In this document: positions 48,918-59,605 of the stretch, in pieces | Position numbering within the stretch: position 1 is the first letter of the stretch | How the letters are laid out: each line of letters begins with the position of its first letter | Source of the DNA: Scleroderma bovista | Lineage: Eukaryota > Basidiomycota > Agaricomycetes > Boletales > Sclerodermataceae | Direction: 5' to 3' | DNA: 64,000 nucleotides | NCBI GenBank assembly: GCA_037178675.1 | Contig: JAYMGJ010000147.1 | Span: forward strand, 51,630-115,629 | Notes under the pieces: model-generated | The model's input: the letters and a program-made list of their open reading frames with translations, nothing else | Databases searched by the model: none | What the model was told of the DNA's origin: nothing | Translations under genes and position numbers: made by a program

Positions 48918-51736
48918 TTACAAAGGGATACCATCGATATCGTCCATAGGTTCGCCGTCAACATCAGGAACAGCTGGATCACAGCTATCGTCCCTCGAAG
49001 GAAGAATCTCCCTATCACTGCTTTGCGTAATATTTTCAATGGATACCCCGTCGACATCTTCGTGAAGAGGGACACCATCGACATCCTCCTCTTCAAGGGG
49101 AACGCCATCAACGTCCATCTCTTCAATTGGAGCACCATCGATGTCATCTTCTTTGTTGATGCGAGGGGATTGAGCGGGAGCAGTAGAGGTTGCGGTATCC
49201 TGTGCCGGCTGGAAAGATTTTGACTTGAATTTGGAAACATATTGCGTTTCAGTCTTCGATACTGTGCTTGCGTCACTGTCATCCTTGCTGGGTCTTGCTT
49301 CTGCGTGAGTTGTGCCATCCAAGCGTGCACGGAGTTCAGAAGTAAACTCCGGAGCGAAGATGATCCAATCCTCCCAAATGTCTACGACAGAGGTGATCTG
49401 TTTCTTGAAAGTCTCCGCTGTGATGCGACCCGGAAACGAGTGGTAGATAGTGGAGAAATGGTCGAAGACTACACCAAGCCTTGCTTGGAATTCTTGACGG
49501 TACTTCCACGCACTCGGGACAGCAGCAGCGGAATTATGAAGTATGTCACAGATGAGATGAAGTCGAGCAATTTTTCGAGGCACAGGCGTGCTATCCACGA
49601 GGAGAGATGAGATAATAATGTCCGAAACCTAATCCAGGAAGATTAAGGAAGTGTCTCACGCTGAGAATCGTTACTTGCCTCACGAGCGGCCTCTGCATGC
49701 TCAAGACTAAAGGTCATGCAACGAGCCAACTCGCCTCGTTTCCCAGAAAGGCCACGTAGGATAGCTTCAAATCTTTTGCGTGCAAACCTGCCCAGTACAG
49801 TCTTTTTCGTGCGCTCCTGTTCGGATTCCTCAGCCGAATCAGTGGAGTATATCGAATTATATCCCTATGAAGTACAGTGAGTAAGAAATCAGTACTAAAA
49901 GCTGGGACTGACGTCATCATCGAACTCTGGGTCAATAGTGTCTTCTCGTTCGACCAATCCTCGGTAGAATGCGTGTCTGTGGTGCTGGAGATTGCTAATT
50001 ACTATCGGTCCTGAATACATAAATAAACCGTGGCTCACCTTCCGGTCAGTAAGAAAGGCATATTTGGTGTTTTCATATTCCCATGCTTTCAGATTGTCTT
50101 CGTACTTGGCACCATGACCTTTCACCTCAGCAGCGACAGCCCGAATGAAAATGTCTGTCACACCAGCCCCTTCGTCCTCTTCACGCCTCCTAGGGGAATT
50201 GCGCGGCCGTTGTCGGGGACTCCGACTACTGTATCGCCCTCGACTTGGTGACCGACATCTTCGGCGGGGATGAGACCGACTACGACTCCAGGAACGACTT
50301 CTCGATCGATGGGGCGATCGATGGCGGGACCCGGAACGAGAACGAGAGTGCCGCCTAGGAGAATAAGACCAACTCTTGCTGCGCTCCCTGCTATGCCGCC
50401 CTCTACTCCGAGAACGGGAATTAGAACGGGAATGGCCACGGACAACTAAAATAATAGTTATTCAGTGTCTTCACTGCAGTGGAGAAAAGGACTTACCGTA
50501 GAGTGGTTTGTTTGCCATAGGAACCGCCTTGCTCCAACCGACGCGCAAGACTGAGCCCCCCCATTCGCATCCATCAAACTCCCTTAGAGCAGCCTCTGCG
50601 TGTTTACGTTTCATGAACGACACGAACCCACTCAACCCAGCATTTCTATTCTTCCGTGAAGCAGTCATGTCTCCCCCCGGCCCACTACCAATATCTCCCC
50701 TTGGCCACATGATCTTGACCTGAGAAGTTTACTATAAAAAACTTGTTTGCATTTTACCGGTAGAGCTGCTTACAGAACCAACTGGTCCCTGTCGAGCGAA
50801 GAATGTGCCCAAAGACTGCTCAGTCACATTTGCCGGTAGATTGGCCACAAACAAGTTTGTCGTCTAGTAAAGAATGGGAAACGGGTAAATAAACAACCAG
50901 TTTCGAAACACTCACTTCCGGATCACCTCGGTCCTTGCTTCCACTTTGCCCCTCATATGCTGTGGAAGTCATTAGGTGCAGATCGAGTTGGGGGGTTATT
51001 GGACAGACCTGCTAGTGCAGTGACAGACCGCCCATGAGCTTAGACACACGATTTAGTTAGTCAACTTCCAGAATCGGTTGATTCTGCGCACCAGAGCGTG
51101 CATAACGAGCTTCGCGCAAGGCTTGCTCCCTGGCGTCTGAATTAGCACTAAGCGTTACGATAAGTGAACTATCTGTACCTCTTAATTTCTTCGAGGAAAG
51201 CATCCATTGCACGTTTACCTTTGGGCTTGGGGACAGCAGGTGCTGGAGATGGCTAGGAAGGTTGTAAGCCATCGGTGACAGAACAGCGAACCCTTGTGTA
51301 CCTCCTCCATTTCCTCCCGAAAAGCTTTTGCCGTCTTTGTGATTGTCTCTGGGACATCCTTCGATGAAGGTTGGTAGGGCGTTTTCGTGCTCGAATCTCC
51401 AGATGCGCGGACAAAACTCGTGCCTGTTTTTCGCTTGCCAACGTCCTCGCCATCGAAGGCGTCAAGGAACTCCGCATATGCCCTGGCTGCACTCTCTTCT
51501 TCTTCCTTCTTCCTTGCCTCGGCAGCTTCTTTCTCCTTCTCCCTACGAGATTTGCGCACAGTACCCTGTGCATAATGCGAGATCTTGGTCTCGTCCACCG
51601 CCTTTTGCTGGTTTGTGAAAGACAAATCGGTGAGTATATTCCACACAAGAAATAGGCCCTATTCGTCGCGCACTGGAAAGGATTCTTCATCACCGTTGTC
51701 AAAGAACGCAGCGAGCTTGGTTTTGGTCTTGTCCAT
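48918..51736 (-). CDS. U2 snRNP-associated SURP protein (SR140/U2SURP)
   Basis: Splicing factor of the 17S U2 snRNP; nuclear. The ATG at 51736 starts MDKTKTKLAAFFDNGDEES. The N-terminal helical block (KKEEEESAARAYAEFLDAFD) matches human SR140. The RRM follows: FVSFMKRKHAEAALREFDGC and GWSKAVPMANKPLYG. Then comes an RS region of about 85 residues (many SRSR/SPRR units). The SURP module is DIFIRAVAAEVKGHGAKYED with ENTKYAFL...HRHAFYRGL. The CID follows: KRFEAILRGLSGKRGELARC, ARLHLICDILHNSAAAVPSA and VVDIWEDWIIFAPEFT. The tail has six DVDG(V/A/E)P-type repeats, as in human. Human SR140 has its RS region at the C-terminus, whereas here it sits between RRM and SURP and the protein ends after the repeats. 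Several introns; roughly 740 residues. Confidence 0.9.
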
Positions 51737-52686
51737 GACAAAGGTTGGATATCCGAACTGCCGAGTCTGAAGCAAGAGGTAGTAACTAGAACTTGTAAAT
51801 TTCCACGACTTTACGACTGTACTACATAGGTTTGTACAACTCCCAACTGGCTCTTATTAATAGGCTCAAGCTTTATCCCATGTTTAGAGAATCATAGTGG
51901 TTTAACAACTATTCGTGGTCAGGTGTTTCAACTGATTCTAGGTTCGTCCCTTTTGGCTGATTTGAACAGCAAGAGTTCATACCTGGAAGGAGGCAAACGC
52001 CTGATCAGTGACAGCGATTGTGCTACTGCACCCGCATGCACGTAAAGTACCAAGACAAATACGGCGTGGTTGGATTGGAAGGGGCATAGATGGTCCAGGT
52101 AGTGGTGAGAGTCGGATAAGGGTCAACAAACCAAGCAGTGAATGGACATGGCAGTGATAGAGCAGAGGAAGCAGATATCCACGCTGTGGTCCAGTGCAGG
52201 AGGGACACCGAAGTCTGCATGACTCGGGTGCAAGACCCCTCCGGGAGGGGTGTGCCAAGCGCCCGAGTCAAACCCGTCCAAGTCAGAAGACAGTCGTCCA
52301 AGGTATCGCCTCGACGCACCCTTTATTAGCCCCAAGGACTCCCCTCCAGCTCACTCGCCTCGCCTCGCCTTGTCTTTCTCTTGCTTCCCTGCTTTTTGTG
52401 TGTTTCCTAAAGACCTCAACGGGATAGTCTAGAGTCGTCGAGGCTTTGGGCGTCCTTTAACCTATTCTCGCCGACACGATGTATCGGCTCATAGTAGCAC
52501 CCCGTTCCGCCATTGCTTCAAACCGCCAAACGACCCTTACTGCCTTGCTCGCCTCAGTTTTTCTCGTCTTCGAAAGCATTATGATCCCAACCACTGTTTC
52601 TATGCCACTTGTCTAGGTGAATCCCCTTTGCTCGTCTTTTTCTACTCTGCGCGCCTCTCCTCGCTCTGCTCTATCACTTTCCGCAC
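51737..52686. promoter_or_regulatory. Divergent promoter of SR140 and the cyclin gene, with pyrimidine-rich leader
   Basis: 950 bp. The 350 bases before the cyclin ATG are strongly C/T-rich (52335-52470) and contain a 45-codon upstream ORF (52479-52616). No other gene seen. Confidence 0.5.
52479..52616 (+). CDS. Upstream ORF (45 codons) in the cyclin leader
   Basis: ATG at 52479, stop TAG at 52614, ending 71 nt before the cyclin start codon at 52687. The peptide begins MYRLIVAPRSAIASNRQ and is hydrophobic near its middle (ALLASVFLVFESIMI). It would lie in the 5' leader if transcription starts upstream in the pyrimidine-rich tract. Translation is unproven. Confidence 0.3.
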   Translation: MYRLIVAPRSAIASNRQTTLTALLASVFLVFESIMIPTTVSMPLV

Positions 52687-54372
52687 ATGGTTCGTCCTAC
52701 TTCGCATGTCTTTGCCCATAGGGGCTCCACCACATCCTCTCATACTCGGGCCCGTTGGCAACCCTACAATGCCAGTACTCAGTCTTCTCAACCGCGCACT
52801 CCCTCATATCTCCCTACACCCGCTTCATCCGTCTCCTCGAACTCACCATCCCCCCCTCATTTATATGGGGACCGTCTGCGACATGTCCTCCCTCTTTCCC
52901 GCGAGTGTCAACTCCGCGAAGCACAGAAATCAAGATATGCGCTCAGTCTAGTTGGTGAGTTTCCACATCACATTCGTCGAATCAAGCATAGGCTTAGGTT
53001 TACGCTGCAAGATCAAACCGTGAAGTCGTTATGCGAAATATGGCGTCCCCAGGACATTCCTCCTGTTTTCCTTACTGCATGTCGTCCGGCCATCCCTACA
53101 CACATCATCCTTTCCAATCCCCCACTGTACTCACCCCCATCATCCTCATCGTATCCCTCACCTCTTCCCTCCCCAAAGTCATCGTGTCCCGAAGTTATCG
53201 TTTGCGCACAACCTCCGACAGTACAACCTTCAAAATGTGACCTTGCATCCATGAGGGGCTTTGTCCAAGAGGTACTGCGACGCTCACGGACCTCCGGAAG
53301 TGTCCTTCAAACCGCGCTCTGCTACGTGGAGGCCATCCGTGCAAAAATCCCGGAGCTAATATGCCGAGAGAAAGAAGGCCCCAGAACCGCTACCCAAGTG
53401 CAAGATCAAGATGGCGTCATCAGTGCAATTCTCGATGGGCTTGAATCCTTTTCAGATAATGTGGCGTTGTCTGACGGTCTTCTCGCAACTGTTCGCATCG
53501 ATCACACTGAACACGAGGCAATTGATTTCTTCTCAGAACCACGGATGGACGAGGACAACACGATGGTGCACAAGGTGAACACTAGCACCCCTTTACCCCC
53601 CCTTCCGCCCCTTCCTTCGCCCCTTCTATGTCCTCGTCGAACATTCTTGGCTTCGCTCATCCTGGCATCCAAATTTATGCAAGATAAGTGCTACTCTAAT
53701 CGCGCGTGGGCCAAGTTATCAGGACTTCCTCCTCGTGAAATTGGTCGCTGCGAACGGGCGCTCGGTGAAGCTCTCGAGTGGCGCCTATGGGTCGGAAAAT
53801 TGCCTGCAGCGCAGTCCACCTCTGGGCGCTCTCTCGCCAAGTGTAGAAGTGAAGGTGACGTGATTACCAGCAAGCCACTCTTGCAAACCTTCACCAGCAC
53901 GGCGGCCGTGACGCCTCTCCCGAGGTTGGCTTCGCAACTTAAGAGGCACGCTACGTATCCCATCGCTGGCTCTTGTCAAGAAGAACTCCCATTGGCGTTT
54001 TTCCCTACAACAGCGTCAAAGCCGACGCAACATGAAATAAGTGCAGGCTCGCCGTCAACTTGCACGACTAGCCCATCCACACCTGGCCTTAGTTTCTCTC
54101 CTACGCCAACGGAGTCGTCACTCGGAGACCGTACTGTGCAAATTTCAAGTTTTATGGATGTTCCAACGCCACCGCCGCCTGGTCAGTTCGCCCCTTTTTT
54201 GGGTACGCAGAACGGCAAGACGTTGCTGGCGCTGAACGGTCCATGGACATATTCGATATCTCGAGACAATTTCCAAACACCTGCTGTTGAAAGTCGAGGC
54301 CATTTTCCGAATATGCCTCCCTTGTTTATTGATGCGCCGTTCTCCGTTTCACCTCCATCTCTGTACATGTGA
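52687..54372 (+). CDS. Pho85-type cyclin (PCL family)
   Basis: Intronless 561-codon frame. The N-terminal 150 residues are Ser/Pro-rich. The cyclin core includes MRGFVQEVLRRSRTSGSVLQ, then ALCYVEAIRAKIPELICREK, then a gap with a Pro-rich stretch. Then RRTFLASLILASKFMQDKCY and NRAWAKLSGLPPREIGRCER followed by ALGEALEWRLWVGK. These are the helices of PCL/Pcl5-type cyclins that partner the Pho85/CDK5-like kinase. The C-terminal 190 residues are SP/TP-rich and may carry phosphodegrons. The ATG at 52687 was chosen because the frame upstream lacks coding features. It is the only intronless multi-hundred-codon gene in this window. Confidence 0.85.
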   Translation: MVRPTSHVFAHRGSTTSSHTRARWQPYNASTQSSQPRTPSYLPTPASSVSSNSPSPPHLYGDRLRHVLPLSRECQLREAQKSRYALSLVGEFPHHIRRIKHRLRFTLQDQTVKSLCEIWRPQDIPPVFLTACRPAIPTHIILSNPPLYSPPSSSSYPSPLPSPKSSCPEVIVCAQPPTVQPSKCDLASMRGFVQEVLRRSRTSGSVLQTALCYVEAIRAKIPELICREKEGPRTATQVQDQDGVISAILDGLESFSDNVALSDGLLATVRIDHTEHEAIDFFSEPRMDEDNTMVHKVNTSTPLPPLPPLPSPLLCPRRTFLASLILASKFMQDKCYSNRAWAKLSGLPPREIGRCERALGEALEWRLWVGKLPAAQSTSGRSLAKCRSEGDVITSKPLLQTFTSTAAVTPLPRLASQLKRHATYPIAGSCQEELPLAFFPTTASKPTQHEISAGSPSTCTTSPSTPGLSFSPTPTESSLGDRTVQISSFMDVPTPPPPGQFAPFLGTQNGKTLLALNGPWTYSISRDNFQTPAVESRGHFPNMPPLFIDAPFSVSPPSLYM

Positions 54373-55017
54373 TCGTTTCTTCTCTGTATATTTTTTTTAG
54401 TTCTTTTGCTCTTATTGTATGTGCCTATGCGTATCTGTGTTGGGGCAGAAGTTTGAGCGGCGTGAGCGGCTATGGACAACCATGTTTCTTTCTGTATAAC
54501 TGTACTATCGACCTCCATACCTCTTTATAGACTTGCTTGGCGATCATTTGCTCATCAGAGTCTCTAGCTCCTGAGGCCTGAGGCCTCAGAGCCAAGCTAT
54601 CTAATAACGACCCTGAAGCGTTCGAGCCCCGATGCCAGAACAAATAAATATCGTAGTTTCGCCCATTGGTACACGATCCATCCATTGAAGGTTCCTTCTC
54701 GTTCGGTCTGCCTGGGGAAGAGGAGATGAGAAAAATCTCCAATAGCGGTGCCAATTTTCTTCATTGAAAACTGTGGACAGCTGAACGGCATTGGTACCTG
54801 GACAACCCAATACAAGAAGGTAACTCATAAACAGTGGGATATGTGCATATGGTGCGGTTTGCATAGGAAGTTGAAATGAAAACTTTGGGAGCTCACAAAC
54901 ACTAAGTCCTGCCTGGCTGCCTGGGCCCCACTAGAAGGCGAAGAGGAAGAAAAGAAGAGATGGTATTTAAGAACCCAGGGATGTATTTGCCTCTCTTCTC
55001 CGCGTATTCACTCGTTG
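54373..55017. other. Convergent 3' intergenic stretch
   Basis: About 645 bp between converging genes. A 12-bp perfect palindrome CTGAGGCCTCAG at 54578-54589 partly overlaps a direct repeat of its first half. No RNA gene seen. Confidence 0.4.
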
Positions 55018-56049
55018 AAAAATACCAGGGGTTCATCCCTGGTTTGAATGGCACGCCAGAGGTGCGGATGTCCGTCTGCGTCCCTTTCTCCCTCCATAGT
55101 GAGAATGGAGTGCAACATCACATCGTCTTCCCCCTGTTCATAGAGGAGTGGGTAAGCGAACAGAATCAATCACAGGCATAGTGTATAGTTATACCCTGTT
55201 TGGGGGATCATGAATCCTGTTCATGGACGAAGAACAAACCATAGAGGAGCGGACAAAATGAGCACAATGAACTCAGAGAGTGGATTACAGTATAATCTAC
55301 GCACCTAACATGGATATATCCCTCACCCAATTCATCTTTCACGGCTGGGATTCTTATCTTTCCAAAGATTAGAGTGCCGTAGCTAACGGCACCCGTTCTA
55401 ATCTCAACGAGGTCGTCCTCGACTGTGAACCTTGTGAGATCTTCGTCGGACAGTTCTTTCGCTCTGGACCACATTCTTGGTTCGTGAATATCCCAGTTAC
55501 GACGCGATGCTTTCACTTCTTTCTTGATTGTAGTGAGGACATGGTTGAATGCTTCGAGGGCTCTCGCATGCGGAGAGTGAGCGGCGGTGAGGTTCACCTC
55601 CTCAGCTGACGCTTGTAAACAGAATTCGGATGAAATTTCGCCCATGTATTCAGAAGAGCCAGCGCCTACCCATCGTATAAGATGCAAGTTGGAAGGGTAC
55701 AGTATCAGAGCCACGGTTCTTTATCTAATCTGGATAGCTGACAAATTCAACCCACCACCAAATGATATGTCACGTGATATAAGAACTTCACATATGGTTT
55801 AGTCTTAGATCTGTCATTGTCAAACTTCGACAGCATGCGAATCTGACAAACTTCAATAACACCATCTTCAGCGGTGCCGAGCGCCTTCCCTCTCCAACGT
55901 CGCAGTGCATACATAACAACTTGGTTTCGTTGCAGTAAGTCTAGCACACCTTCAGATGAAATGACTCTTGACATATCCGTCAAATAAAGTGTCACAAACT
56001 GGTTTTCTTCCTCTAATAAAATCCTTCCATATGATACGATGTGTGACAT
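55018..56049 (-). CDS. Orphan protein, function unknown
   Basis: The ATG at 56049 starts MSHIVSYGRILLEEENQFVT. One intron near 55710-55790 (exact ends unclear) leads to HLIRWVGAGSSEYMGEISSE. The second exon carries HARALEAFNHVLTTIKKEVK and VEDDLVEIRTGAVSYGTLIF. A third exon, after an intron of about 130 nt (acceptor near 55147), reads DDVMLHSILTMEGERDADGH and ends TRDEPLVFFNE at 55018. About 280 residues, mixed alpha/beta by appearance, no signal peptide. I recognise no family. Confidence 0.65.
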
Positions 56050-57808
56050 TTTGCCCTATTAACTTCTCACTCATGTCTTTGCACCAGAAGTCTGATACTG
56101 ACTGTTATCGGTGCTCCGAGTCCCACTAGGTCCCACTATACTTACGTATCAATGGTGGTGTGTGGAGTACCACCGGATTGTTACGTGGTACGCAACAGGA
56201 GACCTTGCACATGCGTTTGTTGAGGATAATTAGGGCGGCAACTACATCACATAACCTTGTCGCCCTTCTTCTGCATTACTCTTGAACATCATCATTCCCA
56301 TTCGAGTCGGTATCATTTCTTAGCTTCCTTTCAATAACATTGGCTACAGGTCCATTGGGTAGAGGTTTGACGCATATTCTAGAAGATTATATCTAAATAA
56401 ATGCAGTGCCAAGTCAATGAGCTCGCATCAAGGGCGGGCCACCAGGTGCAGGCCTGGACATGAGTCAGGGTAAGTGCCTACCCGGCCACTCCAATTAGTT
56501 TAGCACAACTCGAGGGTACAGATGCATTTCCAGGATATCCACATGAGGGGACATAACGCTAGTTTCGTGAGACGCAGCTTCGACATGAAGCACCAGACGG
56601 CAGACGCACCTCCTTCGAGCCAACTAAACTCGGGCATCTAGTCGCCGCCCCTACACCGTTGGTGAAACGTTGGTGACCCTCCCTGAAAACACGTTATCAT
56701 CACTCAAATGCCAAAAGCACCGTGTTCGACAGTGATTAATTTTTTTTAGGTGCGCAAAACGGACAGGGGCAAACTTTGACAACGAAGGTTCAGGTTCAGC
56801 GCCCCCCACCAACTATTCAACTAGTACTCACTGAAGACTGTATAAATTCTTTATTTAATTTAGCCATCAAACGTTAGTAGTAAAAGCAGGAAACGCGACG
56901 CTGGTGGACGTACAACACGAACGAGATAAATGCATACGCCGTATGCAAGTTTGACGTCACAACCACGGAATGCCAGGTGATCGGGAATCCGCACGGGAAG
57001 ATTGAATAGGATCGGTGGACACCTCCGTTTCGTTGTCAGATCACAGAAGCCGCACCATTTCGTGGTGGCACACACATCAGAGTATGTATCAAATTTGACA
57101 TTACTGAGGCAGCCAAGGCCGTCCCAATAACGTCTGTGCGTGCTTTCATGACCGAGCACCATTCCACACTCGGTATCACTTGATCAAGATATTTCTAGAC
57201 TTGCCCAAGAACGCGAAAATACATGAGGACAAGTTGTCGACGGTCAGTCAACATCCGTCATCTCCCACGAGTCAGCCTCGCGCAGTGTAGTCCATAGAAG
57301 TTTTCAACAGAATTCCTCCCCCCGAAAGTGAGACTTACCTGAAAGATTGAAACCAACTGGACGGACATAGCCCTACCGTGGGACGCGTCTAACATATCAA
57401 ATTAAAGCAATTGGCCGGAAATGTAAGACAAGCAATTTCGCCGACTGCCATCCGCTGGACACACTCGAGACGTAAGGCAAAAACCGTGTCGCAGCACGAC
57501 TGAATTATTTGATCAACTGAGGGAAAATGAGAACATCACGAAGCAGAGGAGGGTCCCGTCAACCAAGGGTCTCGGAGGAATCGGAACAAACCTGTGCAGT
57601 CTTCTGATACACAGTGTTCCCTGAGCGTACACGGAAGACAGTCAGGCACGTGCGTCAAGCAATCTTTCTTTCCTGTAGGGCTCCAGGCCCGGCGATTTTC
57701 CGTCATCTGGATTGAAGGTACGTTGAATACCGCGGTACAGCAGCAGAAACCGCACTGGAAGATCAGCGCAATGTGTGGAGAGTTTCAAGATATGGCCCGA
57801 TGATCCTT
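56050..57808. other. Region between the orphan gene and the Zn2Cys6 gene
   Basis: About 1.75 kb. It may contain unrecognised 3' exons of the Zn2Cys6 gene, for example around 57600-57740 (a Cys-rich reading CLTHVPDCLPCTLREHC on the minus strand). A 100-codon minus frame at 56860-57162 has no family signature. I could not build a consistent model. Confidence 0.3.
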
Positions 57809-59605
57809 TCAGTCTTTCCGAGCCTGTAGGTCTGTCAAGCGTTGACGGCATTGAGATATGTATACTCCGGGTGGTCGCTGCTCCCTAGGGCTTCTGACTC
57901 GGAAGGTCATTACTAATGTTGTGAAGATCTCCAGCAGGCAGCATCTAAAACGCTCGGGTCCAATAAGAGCTACCTGGCAGCGAAGTTGAGGGTCCTCGGT
58001 AATTGTCCTGAGACTCCATTTCTCGAGCAACGAGCAACGAATATACTGCGATTTTATCACCGAGATGCCACTGAGGCTATTCTTGATCGACAGAACTCAC
58101 ATCGATCATGACCACTGATAGGGATAAGGAGAATGCCAGCGTGGCATCACTTAAGAAGTCATGGACGTTTGGGGTTCATGCGGAAGAGATCCGAGGGTGA
58201 AATATCGGGCTCCTTGAGTCACACTCGCCAGTGACCTGAATTTCTAGGAGTGGCGTAGTTACACTCAGCAAGGTGTCAGCAGCCTATTCAAAAATGAACG
58301 ACGGATTAGCGGCAACAAGGTTCTTAGGTGAGATGGTCATGGCAGTGTTCAAGGGTATATCTCAATAATGCCAAGTTGTTAAAGCAAAGACAGAAAACGT
58401 GATTATCATTGGTATCTACCGTGGTGATCATTAGCTGGGTGTCCCACCAAGTTCCTTTCCTGGGGTGTGTGAAACTGAGGGCAAAATAAGGTCATGTAGA
58501 TACTTGCCTAATGCGATAACTTACAAATGGTTCCATCACGTTTAGTGCAGGGAGCATCTGAGAATGTGTCCAATGTTGTTGTGGCAAATGATGCTGTGTT
58601 GCAGGACGCATCTGAAGTGGGTGATTTGACATATGGGATGGATGGGATGGACCTGCCATACGTGGCGGAGGAGCATGAATCGCGGCGGTAGCACCTGTAT
58701 AGGCCGAGTCAAAACGGGGTTGGCTGGATGGGTATGTCGACATTTCGGGTATCATGGAAAGAACACTAGGCTGGCTGGGGTGGTGGTGCAGGGGTGGGTA
58801 GCCATGCGATGTGCTGAGGTACCATGAGACGTGTGGGCTGAGATTACGAGAACAGCGACGACTTACAGCTGACGCCGTGCAGTATCAGGGTCAGGCCCTA
58901 TCGTTGAGACGAAGGGTTCACTAAATGCATATTTCAATCAACCATGGTGAAATATCGGAGAAGCAACTTGCCTGTGGCGGCGCGCAACCACGGGGGGGAG
59001 GGTATATTCGGTCTGCTGTCGGCGTGGTGGTGTGCTGTCACGTGTGGGAGGAGTGGACGCCTCAGATATGCCCGAGGATTCTGCTGTGGAGGGCCTTCCA
59101 TCTATGCCTTCTTTCTTGGGCATTGGTTTCTTTCGCGTCGGCACACCCTCTGGCCATGTACACTGCCAAGACGGTCAGAGTGGCTTCGCTGGGAATGGTC
59201 ACTACCTACATCTCGCTGTCCGTGTGTGCAGCGCGTGCAAATAGGTTTTGTCTCGTCACACTAATCACTGGCGTTTGGTTCGGTTCGATGACAGAGGGAC
59301 AAGATACGTACTTTTACTTTTTTGACGCGACAGGTCATACACCCCGTCTTACTTCTGGTATACTTGGGGCGCTTCCGTTGTTGAGGTTCGGCACGAGATG
59401 CAGCCCCGACGATGTGAACGTTTCCCGAAGAGAAAGTCTGACCATAGTGATTCGTTGAAGGGATATTATAAGCGTTAGGGGTGGATGGGCTGCGGAAAAA
59501 CTGTCAAGAGATTGAAAAGACAGAGAGGCGAACTACTGACTATGTGATGCTATCCGCCATGGGGTTTGTGACGGGAGGGAGGCCTTCGGAGTGTTGATCC
59601 CTCAT
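57809..59605 (-). CDS. Zn(II)2Cys6 transcription factor, 3' end unresolved
   Basis: The ATG at 59605 starts MRDQHSEGLPPVTNPMADS. The second exon ends at KYTRSKTGCMTCRVKKVK, and CDETKPICTRCTHGQRD and CTWPEGVPTRKK follow in the next two exons. Together they make the full CxxCx6C...CxxCx6C binuclear zinc cluster. The intron after the RRQQTEYTLPPVVARRH block begins GC rather than GT (58920-58974 approx.). Later exons: EPFVSTIGPDPDTARRQL, then a Pro/His-rich activation-like stretch (APPPRMAGPSHPSHMSNHPL), then FHTPQERNLVGH at about 58474, the usual start of the fungal regulatory domain. Below 58440 I see family-like pieces (SDATLAFSLSLSVVMID, RFRCCLLEIFTTLV) but no continuous frame, so the gene may be degenerate or wrongly spliced by me. 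Confidence 0.65.

Noticed and set aside
54578..54589. 12-bp palindrome CTGAGGCCTCAG
   Set aside because: It lies in convergent 3' sequence without a T tract or any other sign of function.
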